Source of the DNA: Aulostomus chinensis
Taxonomy: Eukaryota > Chordata > Actinopteri > Syngnathiformes > Aulostomidae
DNA length: 64,000 bases
Direction: 5' to 3'
Assembly: GCA_037954235.1 (NCBI GenBank)
Contig: JBBMOA010000017.1
Location: 23,838,527-23,902,526 of the forward strand
Part shown: piece by piece, positions 39,065-49,995 of the stretch
Layout: each line of letters opens with the position of its first letter
How positions within the stretch are numbered: position 1 is the stretch's first letter
Notes under the pieces: generated by a model
Databases searched by the model: none
What the model was told of the DNA's origin: nothing
The model's input: only the letters and a program-made list of their open reading frames with translations
Program-made: the position numbers and the translations under genes

Positions 39065-39419
39065 AGGGCAGCCCAGTGGAGCAGTGGTCATCACTGTCGC
39101 CTCACAGCAAGAAGGTTCCGGGTTCAAGTCTCGGCTTGGGCACGGGGTCTTTCTGGGTGAGTCTCCATGTTCTCCCTGTTCCTGCTGGGTTCTCTCTGGT
39201 ACTCCAGCTTCCTCCCACAGTCCAAAGACATCAAGAGGGGACCAGGTTAATCCAGACTCTAAATTGACCGTAGGCATGGCTGGGAGAGCCAATGGTTGTC
39301 TGTCTCTAAGTGTTGGCCCTGCCATGGACTGGTGACCTGTCCAGGGGGAAGGCTGCTGGGATAGGCTCCACCCCCCTGCGACCCCAAACAGGATAAGAGG
39401 TAGAAAAGGATGGATGGAT
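39065..39419 (+). mobile_element. V-SINE (DANA/Mermaid type), full length with target-site duplication
   Basis: tRNA-like head (GCCCAGTGGAGCAGTGGTCA), B box GGTTCAAGTCT at 39121-39131, V-SINE core with CATGTTCTCCCTG and CAGTCCAAAGACATCAAG, and a tail GGGATAGGCTCCACCC ending in (GGAT)n. The flanks GGACTAAAACTGC (39052-39064) and GGACTAAAATTGC (39420-39432) differ at one of 13 bases and form the target-site duplication. It is the most complete SINE in the window. Both strands keep open frames of about 90-170 codons through it, which are repeat artefacts. Confidence 0.92.
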
Positions 39420-39711
39420 GGACTAAAATTGCCTCCTTCACAGAAGAAAAACCATCGAAGGAAGAAAAAAAAAAGACCCACAAACAAAGCAGAGAACGGT
39501 GGCAGTGGAAACTTATCAACTTACTTACAGTCTCTCAAAGTTTTTATGGGGCTTGGACGACTACAACCACCATTCTTACAGTTGCTGTCTGTTACCATCA
39601 TTGATTTGGAGGGCAACTTATGGACGTACACATAACTGCCATCGGCTTCAGGGTCAGAGGAGAAGACAGATACGCTTCTCTCGTCTTTGCAATAGATCAG
39701 AGCGCGACCGA

Positions 39712-39850
39712 CACCTGGGGGCGTTTCTGTGTGGGAGAATAAATGTTCTCACACTTCCTGGCTGGGTTCTCTAGTTTCCTCACAAACAAACATAATAGCT
39801 TCTTCATGTCGACCCAGTGATGGACTGTTGACATGTCCACGGTCTACTCA
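39712..39850 (+). mobile_element. Second, strongly degraded V-SINE fragment
   Basis: Lies 293 bp after the full-length copy on the same strand. Recognisable core pieces are GGGCGTTTCTGTGTGGGAG, AATGTTCTCAC, GGGTTCTCTAGTTTCCTC, and CCAGTGATGGACTG then ACATGTCCA. No head, tail repeat or duplication survives. Its divergence marks it as an older insertion than its neighbour. Confidence 0.6.
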
Positions 39851-41990
39851 ACATGTTTTTTTTTTTTCAAGGCTGTATTCATTTAAATTTTGAAAACTGC
39901 ACTGCAGAAAAAGTGGCTGAGCAAACCCAGATAGTACAGCCTTCTTAAGAGAGGATTAAATTAGCTTGTTTATTAATCAGAAATTGGGATGATAATCACT
40001 ATGGATCGACAATCCATATCAATGACTTCTGGCTCTCAGAGTCATCGCCGGTGGACTGTGGTTTGAAGCTCATTACTGGAGCTTTCAGGTTTCGGGGGCT
40101 TTGAATGCCTCGTTGACGTGGGACAAAGGCTCCATGACCCCAGACCGTGAACTAATGCAGGCTTTTCTACTGGTATTGTGATTCATCCCAGACCTGCTGC
40201 TCTTTTTCTGGAGGGTCTTTAGCAACACGCACACATGAGGAGGAGGAGATGGCTGCTCTCGCTGGGCTGCGAAGGATTCTGAGAGAGTTGCAGTGGCAGG
40301 GCTCGGTCATTCGGAATCCCATCAGGATGCTGTCAAGAAACTCAGTGAAGAAGTCGGTCAAAAAGTCCGTCTCTCCTCCAGCGGGGGACGAGTGATGTCA
40401 GTCCTCAGCTTCCTCCTCAACAGAGAGCCATGAGGACATTCTCCTCTTCAACAGGCAGGCAGGGAGCAGGCAGCCTGCGAAGCAATACCTCAGGAAAAAC
40501 AGACTTTTCACTGCTGAATGAGGCGAGAAATGTGATTTAATGACAGAGGGCTGGCCAGTGTATTCCACCTGATTCAGTATGTACTTCTCGTGCTGCAGGG
40601 CCAGTCAATTTGCAACTGTGAGCATTTGCTCACTCCCGGTACCAACAGAAATGAGTCAGTTTATCCCTGTCCTTGATCTGTTGTATCACGTCAGCACTCA
40701 GCTCAATAGAGAGAGGAGAGAGACTGGAACAATACCGGTGAGATTACCCGGGGGAATTATCTGGGACGATGGATACATTTTCTACTTCACATCGACCATC
40801 ACCTCTCCAAAAATTATTTGGACATTAAGAAATAAATCTTAAACAAATGTCCTGAATTCCCAAACTCAGAGGTTTGGTGAACCAGTGTCTGTTTTGCAAA
40901 GTGAAATGCTTCTATTTGGACATATTGACACAGACGCCACAGGGCTTTAAATCTGCAGCAATCTGTCCTTTATGACCGCCTAATATAATCTGAGAGGAAA
41001 GGGGGGATTTGAGTGACATTGTTTTATTTGCCCAGGGCACCATATTATACTGGCTGTCAGTTTCTATTCATAAATGAACTGGTTATACGTGGTTTATGTC
41101 CCTATTACAAAAAAAACCTATTGTTAATATGGGGTACAGTTTGCTATCATGCATCTCTGAGGCATAATAACATTGACCGGTCACACCTACACACTCACCA
41201 TAGAAGCAACAGGTAAAAATGACCTTGGCGTTAGAAAACCGCACTCACTGGGACAATGATCACATTATAAAACATAAAAATAATGCCAGAAAATAATGTT
41301 TAGAAATCAAATTAAGTATGCATAAAATCTCGATACGCATGCTGTACAAAACACCCGATTTTCTACACTGTCTTTATGGATTGTTCCATGCATGCAGGGT
41401 GGACGTTTTTGCAAGGAAAAATCTAGAGAACAAGACAAAGCAGTTCTGGTGTTTGGAGGAGGAAGCAGTGGATAGCAGTGAAAGTGAGGAGTTGAAGAGG
41501 CGAGGTTGGACTGGAAGAACCTTAAACAACAGAAAAATACAAGGACAAAATCATAGTCTCATCGTGTGTTTCCCCATAAAAACATTAAATCAATTACACA
41601 TGTTGTTTAACCAACTTTGACATTTAGTAAAGGTAAAAGGTACCAAACCATAACCATTGAAATTGAGCTAACGCTCAAGTTTTCATCCATTGTTCTGCAC
41701 ACTATTATAAAACAATAAGAAACAGATGAAGAATTACACATTGACAAGAGGAACGGTGTACAACCGTAGCTAAAGGCAGGTGGTTCCAGAGTGATTGTAT
41801 AATAATAATGACAGCTTGATTTCTGGAAAAGCCAATAATTAAGGTCAAAGCAGTAAAATATGGCATTTCACTGTGGCATTTGACTACAGCCGCCTCTCAC
41901 GCTAACTCTTTTCCTCTACAGGTCATTTGAGTCTTCCTGTCCTTTCACATGAGCATCACTGCACTCATTAGTTCACAGCAGGTGGGGTAG

Positions 41991-41994
<4 letters not shown>
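39851..41994. other. Unannotated intronic stretch
   Basis: Holds a 48-codon plus-strand frame at 40249-40395 starting MAALAGLRRILREL (basic, amphipathic start) in a purine-rich context. There is no support beyond the open frame, and an upstream ATG at 40235 in another frame overlaps it. No other feature seen. Confidence 0.4.
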
Positions 41995-42038
<44 letters not shown>

Positions 42039-42061
42039 CGCGTGTGTGTGTGTGTGTGTGG
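41995..42061. repeat. (TG)n microsatellite with CG steps
   Basis: 67 bp, interrupted by GCGTGCGCG near 42034-42042. The alternating purine-pyrimidine tract with CG steps is a Z-DNA-prone sequence. Confidence 0.97.
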
Positions 42062-43225
42062 GCACACATGCGTGTGTGATAGCAGGTAGAGCTTATCAGG
42101 TACAGTAGGAGGCCACCCATCTTTATCAAAACCATCTGACACTAATGCCATTAGGTGAGACGCATGGCAATGCCAGTTCATAAATTTAAGACTGGGGCCA
42201 GCGCCTCAGCCAGTGCAGACACTAAGGGCTCCCATCCACAAGCAGTATGATGAGATTAGCATGGTGTGCTAAGTGCTGACAGGCCTCATCAGTTCACATC
42301 AGGATGGGCCCGCTGTGAGAGAAACCATGCAACCCCGAGCAAGTACGAGAGAGGGGGAGAGAGAGAGAGACCGTGACGGTGGGCAGGGTCAGGCTATGTG
42401 TGTGTTCATACCGATAAAACCTATCAGCAATCAGCAAACCCAAACCAGATGTTCCACAAGCCCGTGCCAATGTTATTAAGAGCTGAGCCAAATACACTCA
42501 CAGATTCATGTTACTGATGGCGATGCTGATAGGTCAAAATTGAGTGATGCTCATTCCAGCAACAAACTGACGAGCTGCTCCCAACACTGATTACAGCAGA
42601 CAGGCATTGGAGGGCGTTCTAAGGAGAGCAGGCGCTTGGCCTGAGCTCAGGCCAGTTCCATCACTCTGGGACAGCGTGTCCTTGCACCAGCAAAGCACAT
42701 TAGCAGTTGTTGTGGGATCTGTTACTATCTATTAATCTCATGGCAACAACAACAAAAAAAAGCATGTAGCTCTCCAAACTACTGACGTTAATGAGATTGT
42801 GTGCAGTCAACTGGCACACACAGAAACGCTACATAAAAACAAATCAGCTGCGTTGGTTATTTACTGTGGATTTGATTTGTCTGCAAAACGCAAACATTTA
42901 CATTCATCGATAGGTGCTAAATATCCCAATTAAGTTGTTCTCAATTTGAACGGAGTATCATTAAAATCTGTTCCTACATTTTCTTCCCAAGCGTTTGATC
43001 ACAGATCCAGAACACGTCCCGTACATCTCAAGGAGAAAAATACTTATCCCTCTAATTAACATGCAGGGTCTTAGCGAATCTCAAAACATGATGAAATTTA
43101 TTCGATCAAAAACGTTTGTTTTGCATCACAAATCCAGAATCGCACCGTGGTGATTGATGGAAGCTGAAAGGTTCTTATTTTAACATTGTCACATGGACTC
43201 AGGGAATCTGAAATTAGTCTGTGAC
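42062..43225. other. Unannotated intronic stretch
   Basis: A short GA tract lies near 42352-42370. No exon or recognised element. Confidence 0.55.
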
Positions 43226-43253
43226 GGGGGGGGGGGGGGGCGGGGGGGGGGGG
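43226..43253. repeat. Poly-G run with one C
   Basis: G15, C, G12. A strong G-quadruplex-prone homopolymer abutting the hAT-like remnant on its right. Confidence 0.95.
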
Positions 43254-43655
43254 CATCTTCGCTTGGGGGCCTGAAACTCAAACTGAGTGATGAGTTGTGG
43301 GCCGGAAGCAAACACATATTTTGTAGTTAAAAGCCACCTCTTCATTTTTGGCTTTTTTTTTTTGTGTGCCTTTTTTCTTCCTCACTCTTCGCCAAAGTAT
43401 CTCTCTGCTGCCTGATATTGATGGTTATTATCTGATCTTTAGGGAAACACATTTTTACCTCAGAAAAAGAAAAAAGTATCAAAAGCGACTTAAAATTTTT
43501 AAGTATTTTACATATTTGTATAAATGATTGTCCTTATACCTGGCTTTTTTAATCTATTCTTTTTTTTTTTTTTTTTTTGGTAACATCTAGCAAGCCAAAT
43601 CCAAACTTTAGGGCGGGCTACATTTGGTCCCCGGGCCCTGCTTTGCGCAGCCCTG
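43254..43655. mobile_element. hAT-like DNA transposon remnant
   Basis: The left end reads CATCTTCGCTTGGGGGCCTG then GTGGGCCGGAAGC, and the right end reads GGGCGGGCTACATTTGG, CCCCGGGCCC and CGCAGCCCTGG. Both resemble the GGGCC-rich subterminal regions of common fish hAT non-autonomous elements, whose ends read CAGGG...CCCTG. The left terminus has been replaced or masked by the poly-G run. No transposase frame remains. Confidence 0.4.
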
Positions 43656-46600
43656 GTCCGTTACACGTCCAGAGGAACACAGCTGATTGGTAACTCAAGC
43701 CAGATCAAGGATGTACGTTCGATCTGAGGGTTAAACGCTTGTTCCTCCTAAATACAGCATGTACTTCTGTCAAACTGCATTCAAGTCCATCCATTTGTTT
43801 TTCAAATATCCTGCAAACAATCAAAGTGAAGCCCCATGAATCAAACCGCTGGTGGATTGTTGATTTGTCAGTCGGTAATGAATAAAGACGTGCAACAGAG
43901 CCGACTAAAAGGAGAAGGCTAGAAAGCTCCAATTTGTTTCCCAATTACAAAGTGAATATTGTAAAATGTTCACCATGTAAATCCCTGGAAAAAAAAAAAG
44001 AGAGAGAGAAAAAAAAAAAAAAAGAACCCACCCAGGATTACTGTTTACACTGCGAGCAGTGGCAGGTGCATCTGTATTCCTCAATAAAACCACCCATGCT
44101 TTCATTATCTTTGGGCCTCCTCCAGATTGCAGAGAAAGAGCAGCCACAGCGAGAGGAATCTTAACCTCGCTATGTCACTGTCACTACTTGCTAAGTTGCA
44201 CACGTCCAAGCCATTTAGACTGATAACTATTAAATTGTGACTTCATTAGTGCTTGTACAGGTAAGCTGTGATTATAAATCCATCCTGACAGGGGAGATGC
44301 AAATGGACTTTTTACAATCAAAGCTCAGATGAATGAGAAAAGGAGTGACTGCCTCAACAGATAAATTATGTCTGACTTCAGCGCGTCCTGGGCCAAAGAC
44401 GACGACTGTGAAGACATCGACTGATAAAGAGAAAGGAATGAAGCCATCATTGTTCATCTGATCTCCAGAATGATGACTCTATGACATTAAATGTGTTATT
44501 AACTCAACAGTTTGACAGATTGAACATCTGATTCCAATTCTGGAGGGCTAAAAGCTTCAAAGGTCTCATTAGCTCAGCAACCATCGACATGCATGTATGA
44601 GAAGCATCGGCTCTCCTCGCCAATCGAGACACGGACCAAACCTCCAAATTACCGCTCATCGACCTCATCTAAGCCATCTAATGTGCATGGTGTCGGTTGT
44701 AGGATGTCTCTGGGGTGTGTTCAATCCCACCATCTTAACGACCAATAACCCGGAAACAAGTCCAGCGCTCACAAAGGTCTCTATCTTCATCATAGGTGGA
44801 ACAACAATAAGAACGTCTACATGCCCAGTAATACTCCACTATTCGTGCAAAATAGTGATGTTGTTCGGAATTCTATAAAGGTCATGTAAACAGCATATTC
44901 TGGTTTGAAAACTGGAATGAGGCTCACACAGACGCTCGATTGTTTACAGCCTGACGCAGAAATGCGTTAGCTTAATGCTACCAATGTGGACAGCTGGCAA
45001 GCCTTGAACCTGTTATCACAAGGTAAGCAAACGTTAGAAGAATACTTGGCATCACTTACTTTCCTTTCATGAAATTTCAAGTGAGGGGAAATGTTGTCCA
45101 ATCGTGTGTAATACTTTAATTGAACAGGAGGGAACGATAGAAAACCTTGGTTCCACCCTCCGTTTTTCTGACAGGCCTCGCCAGTCAGAATTTGCGCTGC
45201 TGCATGTCAGCAGCTTGTGAGCAGAATACTAATGCTCCTTCAGTTTTGTCAACTGCTATATAGAAAATTGAGTGTATGTAGACATCGTCAGACTGCCATC
45301 TCCCCTTGAAGAGCCACCTGCATCTCGGCATATGGCTATTTATGTGGCGTAGCGCCAATCAGTGTGGGAAAACTGCAACAAAGAAAAGGAATTACCGTGT
45401 CAGTTCCCCAGAAACCTTCCATTTTGGGTCGTCTGAGTGTGCTTGCTGCGTTTATATACATCTATATATGCCCAAATATTTGAGGGAAAATCCTTCAATT
45501 GAATCCTCCCTGAAGTAAAAGTTTAAGATAGAGGGTCATTCAATTCTCACTGCGTCACAAATGGACTTCCTGCATCAGGCAATCCCATCTATAAAGCAAG
45601 TCATCATTTTTACACTAAAGCAGGGCACAGAGACATCATTAGGCTCTCCCAGGAACGAAAAGGGCCATCATAATCCATCTTTCTCACTATTACTCTCCAC
45701 TGGTAAAACACAGTTATCTATATTTGCCTTGTATTTGCTCATCCAGCCTACACGCATGTCATCACCACAAAGAGGGCCGGCAGGCGAGGGATGAAGCTGA
45801 TCTACGCAGCTCTTCTGCTGCCGACGGGAGCAGGAGAACCGGAACACTTGAGTTAGCACAGACGGATCGGAGAGTGTCAGCGTGCTGCCGAGTTATTAGT
45901 GATATTGCAGTTCAGCAGGTAGCAGAACCCTAGTGTTTCAGTGGCGAGACAGCTGTGGAGCTAACATGTTGACTTCTTCTTAATGGAAGAGCAGAAAGCA
46001 GAATTACCAGGGATATAAATGAGGCTTATCACATCCAGGCACAATTTTCTGTCATCTCTTCTGACTATCGGCATCAGAGACGATCTCTTTCATCCCCGCT
46101 TCTCCTCTGCTCCCCAGCTGCTCTCTAGCTGGTCCTCTGAAGATGATTCAGAGCCGTTGTATCTCTTTGCTTTCCCTCGAATACCCCCACCCCCCCCTCC
46201 TAAATCCTCCCAGACTTATCTCACACAGTCGTTGACAGTGTCTCTCTCTAATTTTAATATAATTTTATTATCTTTTTAGCATTCTTGTTCTTCCATCTCC
46301 TTCCCCGCGCCCTTTTCTGATCCATCATTCTCTATCATGCTGCCAGTGCTATCATGAATAATGAAAAAAAAAAAAAATGAAGAAGAAAAACAGTCGTGAG
46401 CTGAGTCAACTCCCACAGCACCGTCCTCTGGGTAAATATGGAGTCCTGGAGGGACACGGATGTCGCTATATCACTACGAGAAAGATGGCGTGCGGTTATG
46501 GAGCTGGGGATACGACCAGGAAAACAAATCATGTGATTTCAAACACTGTCCTCTTATAATTTATGAGAGTTGAGCGTTACATGCACCAATCTATGTATGG

Positions 46601-47997
46601 GACTTTTGATTGAATCTAAACCTTTTCCCACCTGATCAGAGCACAAACTGTGAATCTGTCATTTCATCAGCAAAACACTGTGTCCCCGGCACAAACCCTG
46701 CAGCTGAATATGAACAATGCTGCTCTCTGCTATTGTTTATTAAGCCCTTAAATCCCTGATCGCAAGTATGCACTGACATGTCTGTTGGTTGTACATGCAC
46801 CAGTCAGAACGTGCAAACTCACGAGCATTTTGTTGTGTCTGCTACCAGCTATCAGACTGCTCTATCGCTGTGAGCCACGCCAAGCTTGCTTTTCTGATCC
46901 GGCCAGATTAGCAGTGATCTGGACAGATCCCTTCTGATCCAAGTAGCACTGTGGTCTCCAAACACGCTCCCATCCAGAAACTTGCTCACGCTGGATTTGA
47001 CAGGCGCTACACAAACAGTGTATCAAGTTTTACACAAGTATCACTAGGACTGTCAGAAATAAGGAAATACCGACTGGCTTTGCATGAGCTGAGCTTGAAC
47101 CTGAGCTAAAACGGTGCTACTTTGGACTCTGCTGCACGAGTGGAAATGATGCTTATGCATTGTTTCAAGTACATATTTGCTTTGCGGTTCAATTCTAATT
47201 TTCATTTTAAGATATTCATTCTGGATTTTACTCTCTTAAATATTCTCCTTTCACGTGATTTGGAATGTTCATTTAAAGTGTTCTTCATGATCTTTTCTCT
47301 TTGTCCCATAAAGGATTTTGAGCAAAAAAATGTTTGTATGAAAGTTGCTACACAAATAAAGTTTGCTAATAATATATTATGACTCACTGTGAGCATACAG
47401 TGGTGATGACAGTGATGACAGGCTGATTTGAAGGCTCCTCTAAAAGCGCTCTTATGGGATAAGAACCTTTTGTCATCACCCACAGCAGCGCGCCTGTCTG
47501 CTGTCTGCTAGCTCATTCGGTGAAATCAACTTTAATTTTACAAGTATAAAAAGATCACATATTCTGCTACAGTAGTTTTAAACACTTCTAGGTCTATCAA
47601 AAAAAAAAAAAAATTCCTGGCCTTCTGTCATGCAATCACTGGGAATAATGTGCAGAGGAGGCTCATGCCTGTATTTACCATCTTCGTCTTGTCCATCAAA
47701 CACTGGAACACCAGAAAACTATAATCAAGGAATTTGGAATGTGTTCATTACTGTATTTCTTTGCCTTTGACAGCCATGTTTGTTTATGAACTTGTATTTT
47801 TACTTCAGTGGAAAGGGCTTCCTTGTTGCACCTGCAGTTGCATTCTCTGGAGAGTTAACCCGTCTTATCTGACGAGAAGGAGCAGCTACAGTCTGGTTTT
47901 TTTCCATCCTCTAAAGGACTAAAGTTTGTGTGCTGCATCCTTCAGAAGATCCAGGCCGTGAAATATCAGACTAAGCAGCTGTCTCTTTTTATCTCCA
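43656..47997. other. Unannotated intronic stretch
   Basis: Contains A-rich runs near 43988-44023 and 46364-46376 and AT-rich sequence near 47160-47380. No exon, RNA gene or recognised element. Confidence 0.5.
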
Positions 47998-48057
47998 GTC
48001 TCTCTCTCTCTCTCTCTAATGATTAGCCTTTTCTCTTTTAAAGTAGTATCTTCTTGC

Positions 48058-48138
<81 letters not shown>

Positions 48139-48139
48139 C
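47998..48139. repeat. Two (CT)n tracts and a joined (CA)n tract
   Basis: CT units at 47998-48017, unique sequence, then CT from 48056 running straight into CA to 48139 with one AAA interruption. Confidence 0.97.
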
Positions 48140-48452
48140 TCTACAAAGCCTATTTGGAATGTTACACTAGAAATATATAAAATCAGCATGATGTTACTGT
48201 TATGTAAGTACACAGCCAGGACCAGTACTGAGAGTCCAAAAACTTCAAATCAGTCCAACCATGGCTGTAACTGAGTAGTTAGAATAAAAACTGATTGCCT
48301 GTTTACATTAGGAACAAGATTTGATTATAGTTCTACAATTTGATTTGGCAGACATTTTGTCCTAAGCGACATACAACACAAGAAAGAATTTAGACTGGAG
48401 GAAAAAACCTTAGTGTGTACAACAAAGTTTTCCAAGTTTGATTGGCCGCAGG

Positions 48453-48468
48453 TGCTGCCATCTAGTGG
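48453..48468 (-). promoter_or_regulatory. CTCF-consensus motif carried in a LINE 3' tail (copy 2)
   Basis: Minus strand CCACTAGATGGCAGCA, identical to copy 1 although the surrounding tails have diverged. Confidence 0.45.
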
Positions 48469-48734
48469 CATAGTGGCAGGAGAAGTATTATTTTTTTCCC
48501 CTGTAATATAATTTAACCACTTCTGTCCACGACCAATCATTCAACATCAACAACATCTTTCAACATTCAACATTCAATATTCAACACTGTCAGTGCTAAG
48601 TATTCACTAAGAGCTGGGTCTTAAACCTTCTGACTCGTTCTACCCCTGAGGACCAAGAGGAGAAGGGTCAGGTTTCAGTGCTTTGTGTTCCCTCAACAGT
48701 TGGATCTTCAAATGTCTCTTCGAAGTGGAAAGGG

Positions 48735-48896
48735 GAGGGCACCCCAGTGGCGCATTGGTTAAGCGTATAACACATTGGCCAAGGCCAGGCAGGGAACCAG
48801 GGATCGATTCAAGCCCAGGGTCCATTACTACATGTCATCCCTCCTCTCCCTCCCCTTTCCTGTCATTGTAACTATCTAATGAAAACATAATCTTTA
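48735..48896 (+). mobile_element. tRNA-derived SINE nested in the LINE
   Basis: A-box-like TGGCGCATTGG (48748-48758) and a B-box-like GGATCGATTCAAGCC (48801-48815) are followed by a tail containing CTACATGTCATCC and CCCTTTCCTGTCATTG, wording I know from fish tRNA-derived SINEs unrelated to the V-SINE core. Flanks GAAGTGGAAAGGG (48722-48734) and GAAGTAGAAAGGG (48897-48909) differ at one base. The LINE copy at 24.6 kb has a single uninterrupted GAAGTGGAAAGGG at the same point, confirming the empty site. Confidence 0.88.
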
Positions 48897-49995
48897 GAAG
48901 TAGAAAGGGACTCTGTGGAGCATGTCTCTCAAAGGCAGGTGAGAGGGAGTGTAGGCCTGGATGAGGGATTCCAGGTAGGCAGGGGCTGTTTTGTAAGCCA
49001 GAAGAAGAGCTCTGAATTGGGTTCGAGCTGCCACTGGAAGCCAGTGATGAGACATTAACAATGGGGTGACTTGCAGTTTTGGGCAAGTTAAAGACCAGGC
49101 GTGCGGCTGCATTCTGGATCATCTGCAGAGGTTTAAATGCAGGGAAGCCTGCTAGGAGAGAGCTTCAGTCGCGCAAAATCACTAGTGCATGTACCAAAAG
49201 CTGTGTGTTGTGTGAGGTAGGGTCTGATCCTCCTAAGGTTATAGAGGGCACATCGACAAGGCCAAGCAATCGAGGCCACGTGTACCTCAAAGGTCAGCTG
49301 GTCATCAATCACGACACCCAGATTTCTGGCCATGAGTTGATTTGAATCGAGCAGAACACTGATCTGTGGTTGAACGGAGGAACACGCGAGAAAGAAAATG
49401 AGCTCAGTTTTGGACAGATTTAGTAGAAGGTGGTGTCCCTTCATCCGTACATCAGTCAGACACGCTGATAACTGAGCTGAGACGGTTGTGTCTTCAGGTG
49501 GAAAAGACAGGAAGAGCTAAGTGTCGTCAGCATAGCAGTGGTAGGAGAAGCCATGTGAGCAGATTGTAGCACAGAGTGAGGTGGTGTATCCGGAGAAGAG
49601 TAAGGGACCAAGCACTGACCCCTGGGGTACCCCTGTCGATAAGCCACGTGATTCAGACACTTATCCCTGCTATGACACTCTGAAGGATCTACCTGTGAGG
49701 TAGGACGTGAACCACAACAGGACAGATCCTGAGATGCTGAGTTCAGAGAGCGTGGAGAGGAGAATTTGATGGTTCACAGTGTCAAAGGCAGCAGACAGGT
49801 CCAGCAGCAGCAGGACAGAGGACTGACCAGCAGCTCCAGCCAGTAGCAGTGATTCTGTGACTGACAGGATGCAGTTGCAGTGGAGTGGTCACGCCTCAAG
49901 CCAGACTGATAGGAGTCAATCAGGTTGTTTGACTGCAGATGCTCAGAAACTTGGCTAAAGACTGCACGTGTGTGATTAATCTGAGTAAACACCAT

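Larger units (their letters stand above)
48322..49995 (-). pseudogene. Dead L2/CR1-type LINE, 5' truncated, split by a SINE
   Basis: In minus orientation the reverse transcriptase core is readable through several frames: QVSEHLQSNN with YQSG (near 49900-49960), LDLSAAFDTVNHQILL (49757-49804), GVPQGSVLGPLLF (about 49594-49633), the catalytic YADDT at 49520-49534, then LNLSKTELI and QNAAARLVFNLPK near 49090-49120. A stop codon follows YADDT directly (49517-49519), and at least one frameshift lies before motif A, so it cannot make an enzyme. The 3' tail is shared with the fragment at 24.2 kb. Relative to that copy a block before the HRVPF-coding part is missing. A SINE at 48735-48896 interrupts the 3' end. 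L2/CR1-group LINEs encode the machinery that retroposes SINEs. Confidence 0.85.

Noticed and set aside
38966..39487. Minus-strand frame of 173 codons and plus-strand frame of 97 codons
   Set aside because: Both are translations of the V-SINE at 39065-39419.
42595..42720. A W-x-W coding possibility on the minus strand considered as alk exon 3
   Set aside because: A stop codon lies directly before the motif in the same frame, and no cysteine-containing MAM start or splice sites fit.
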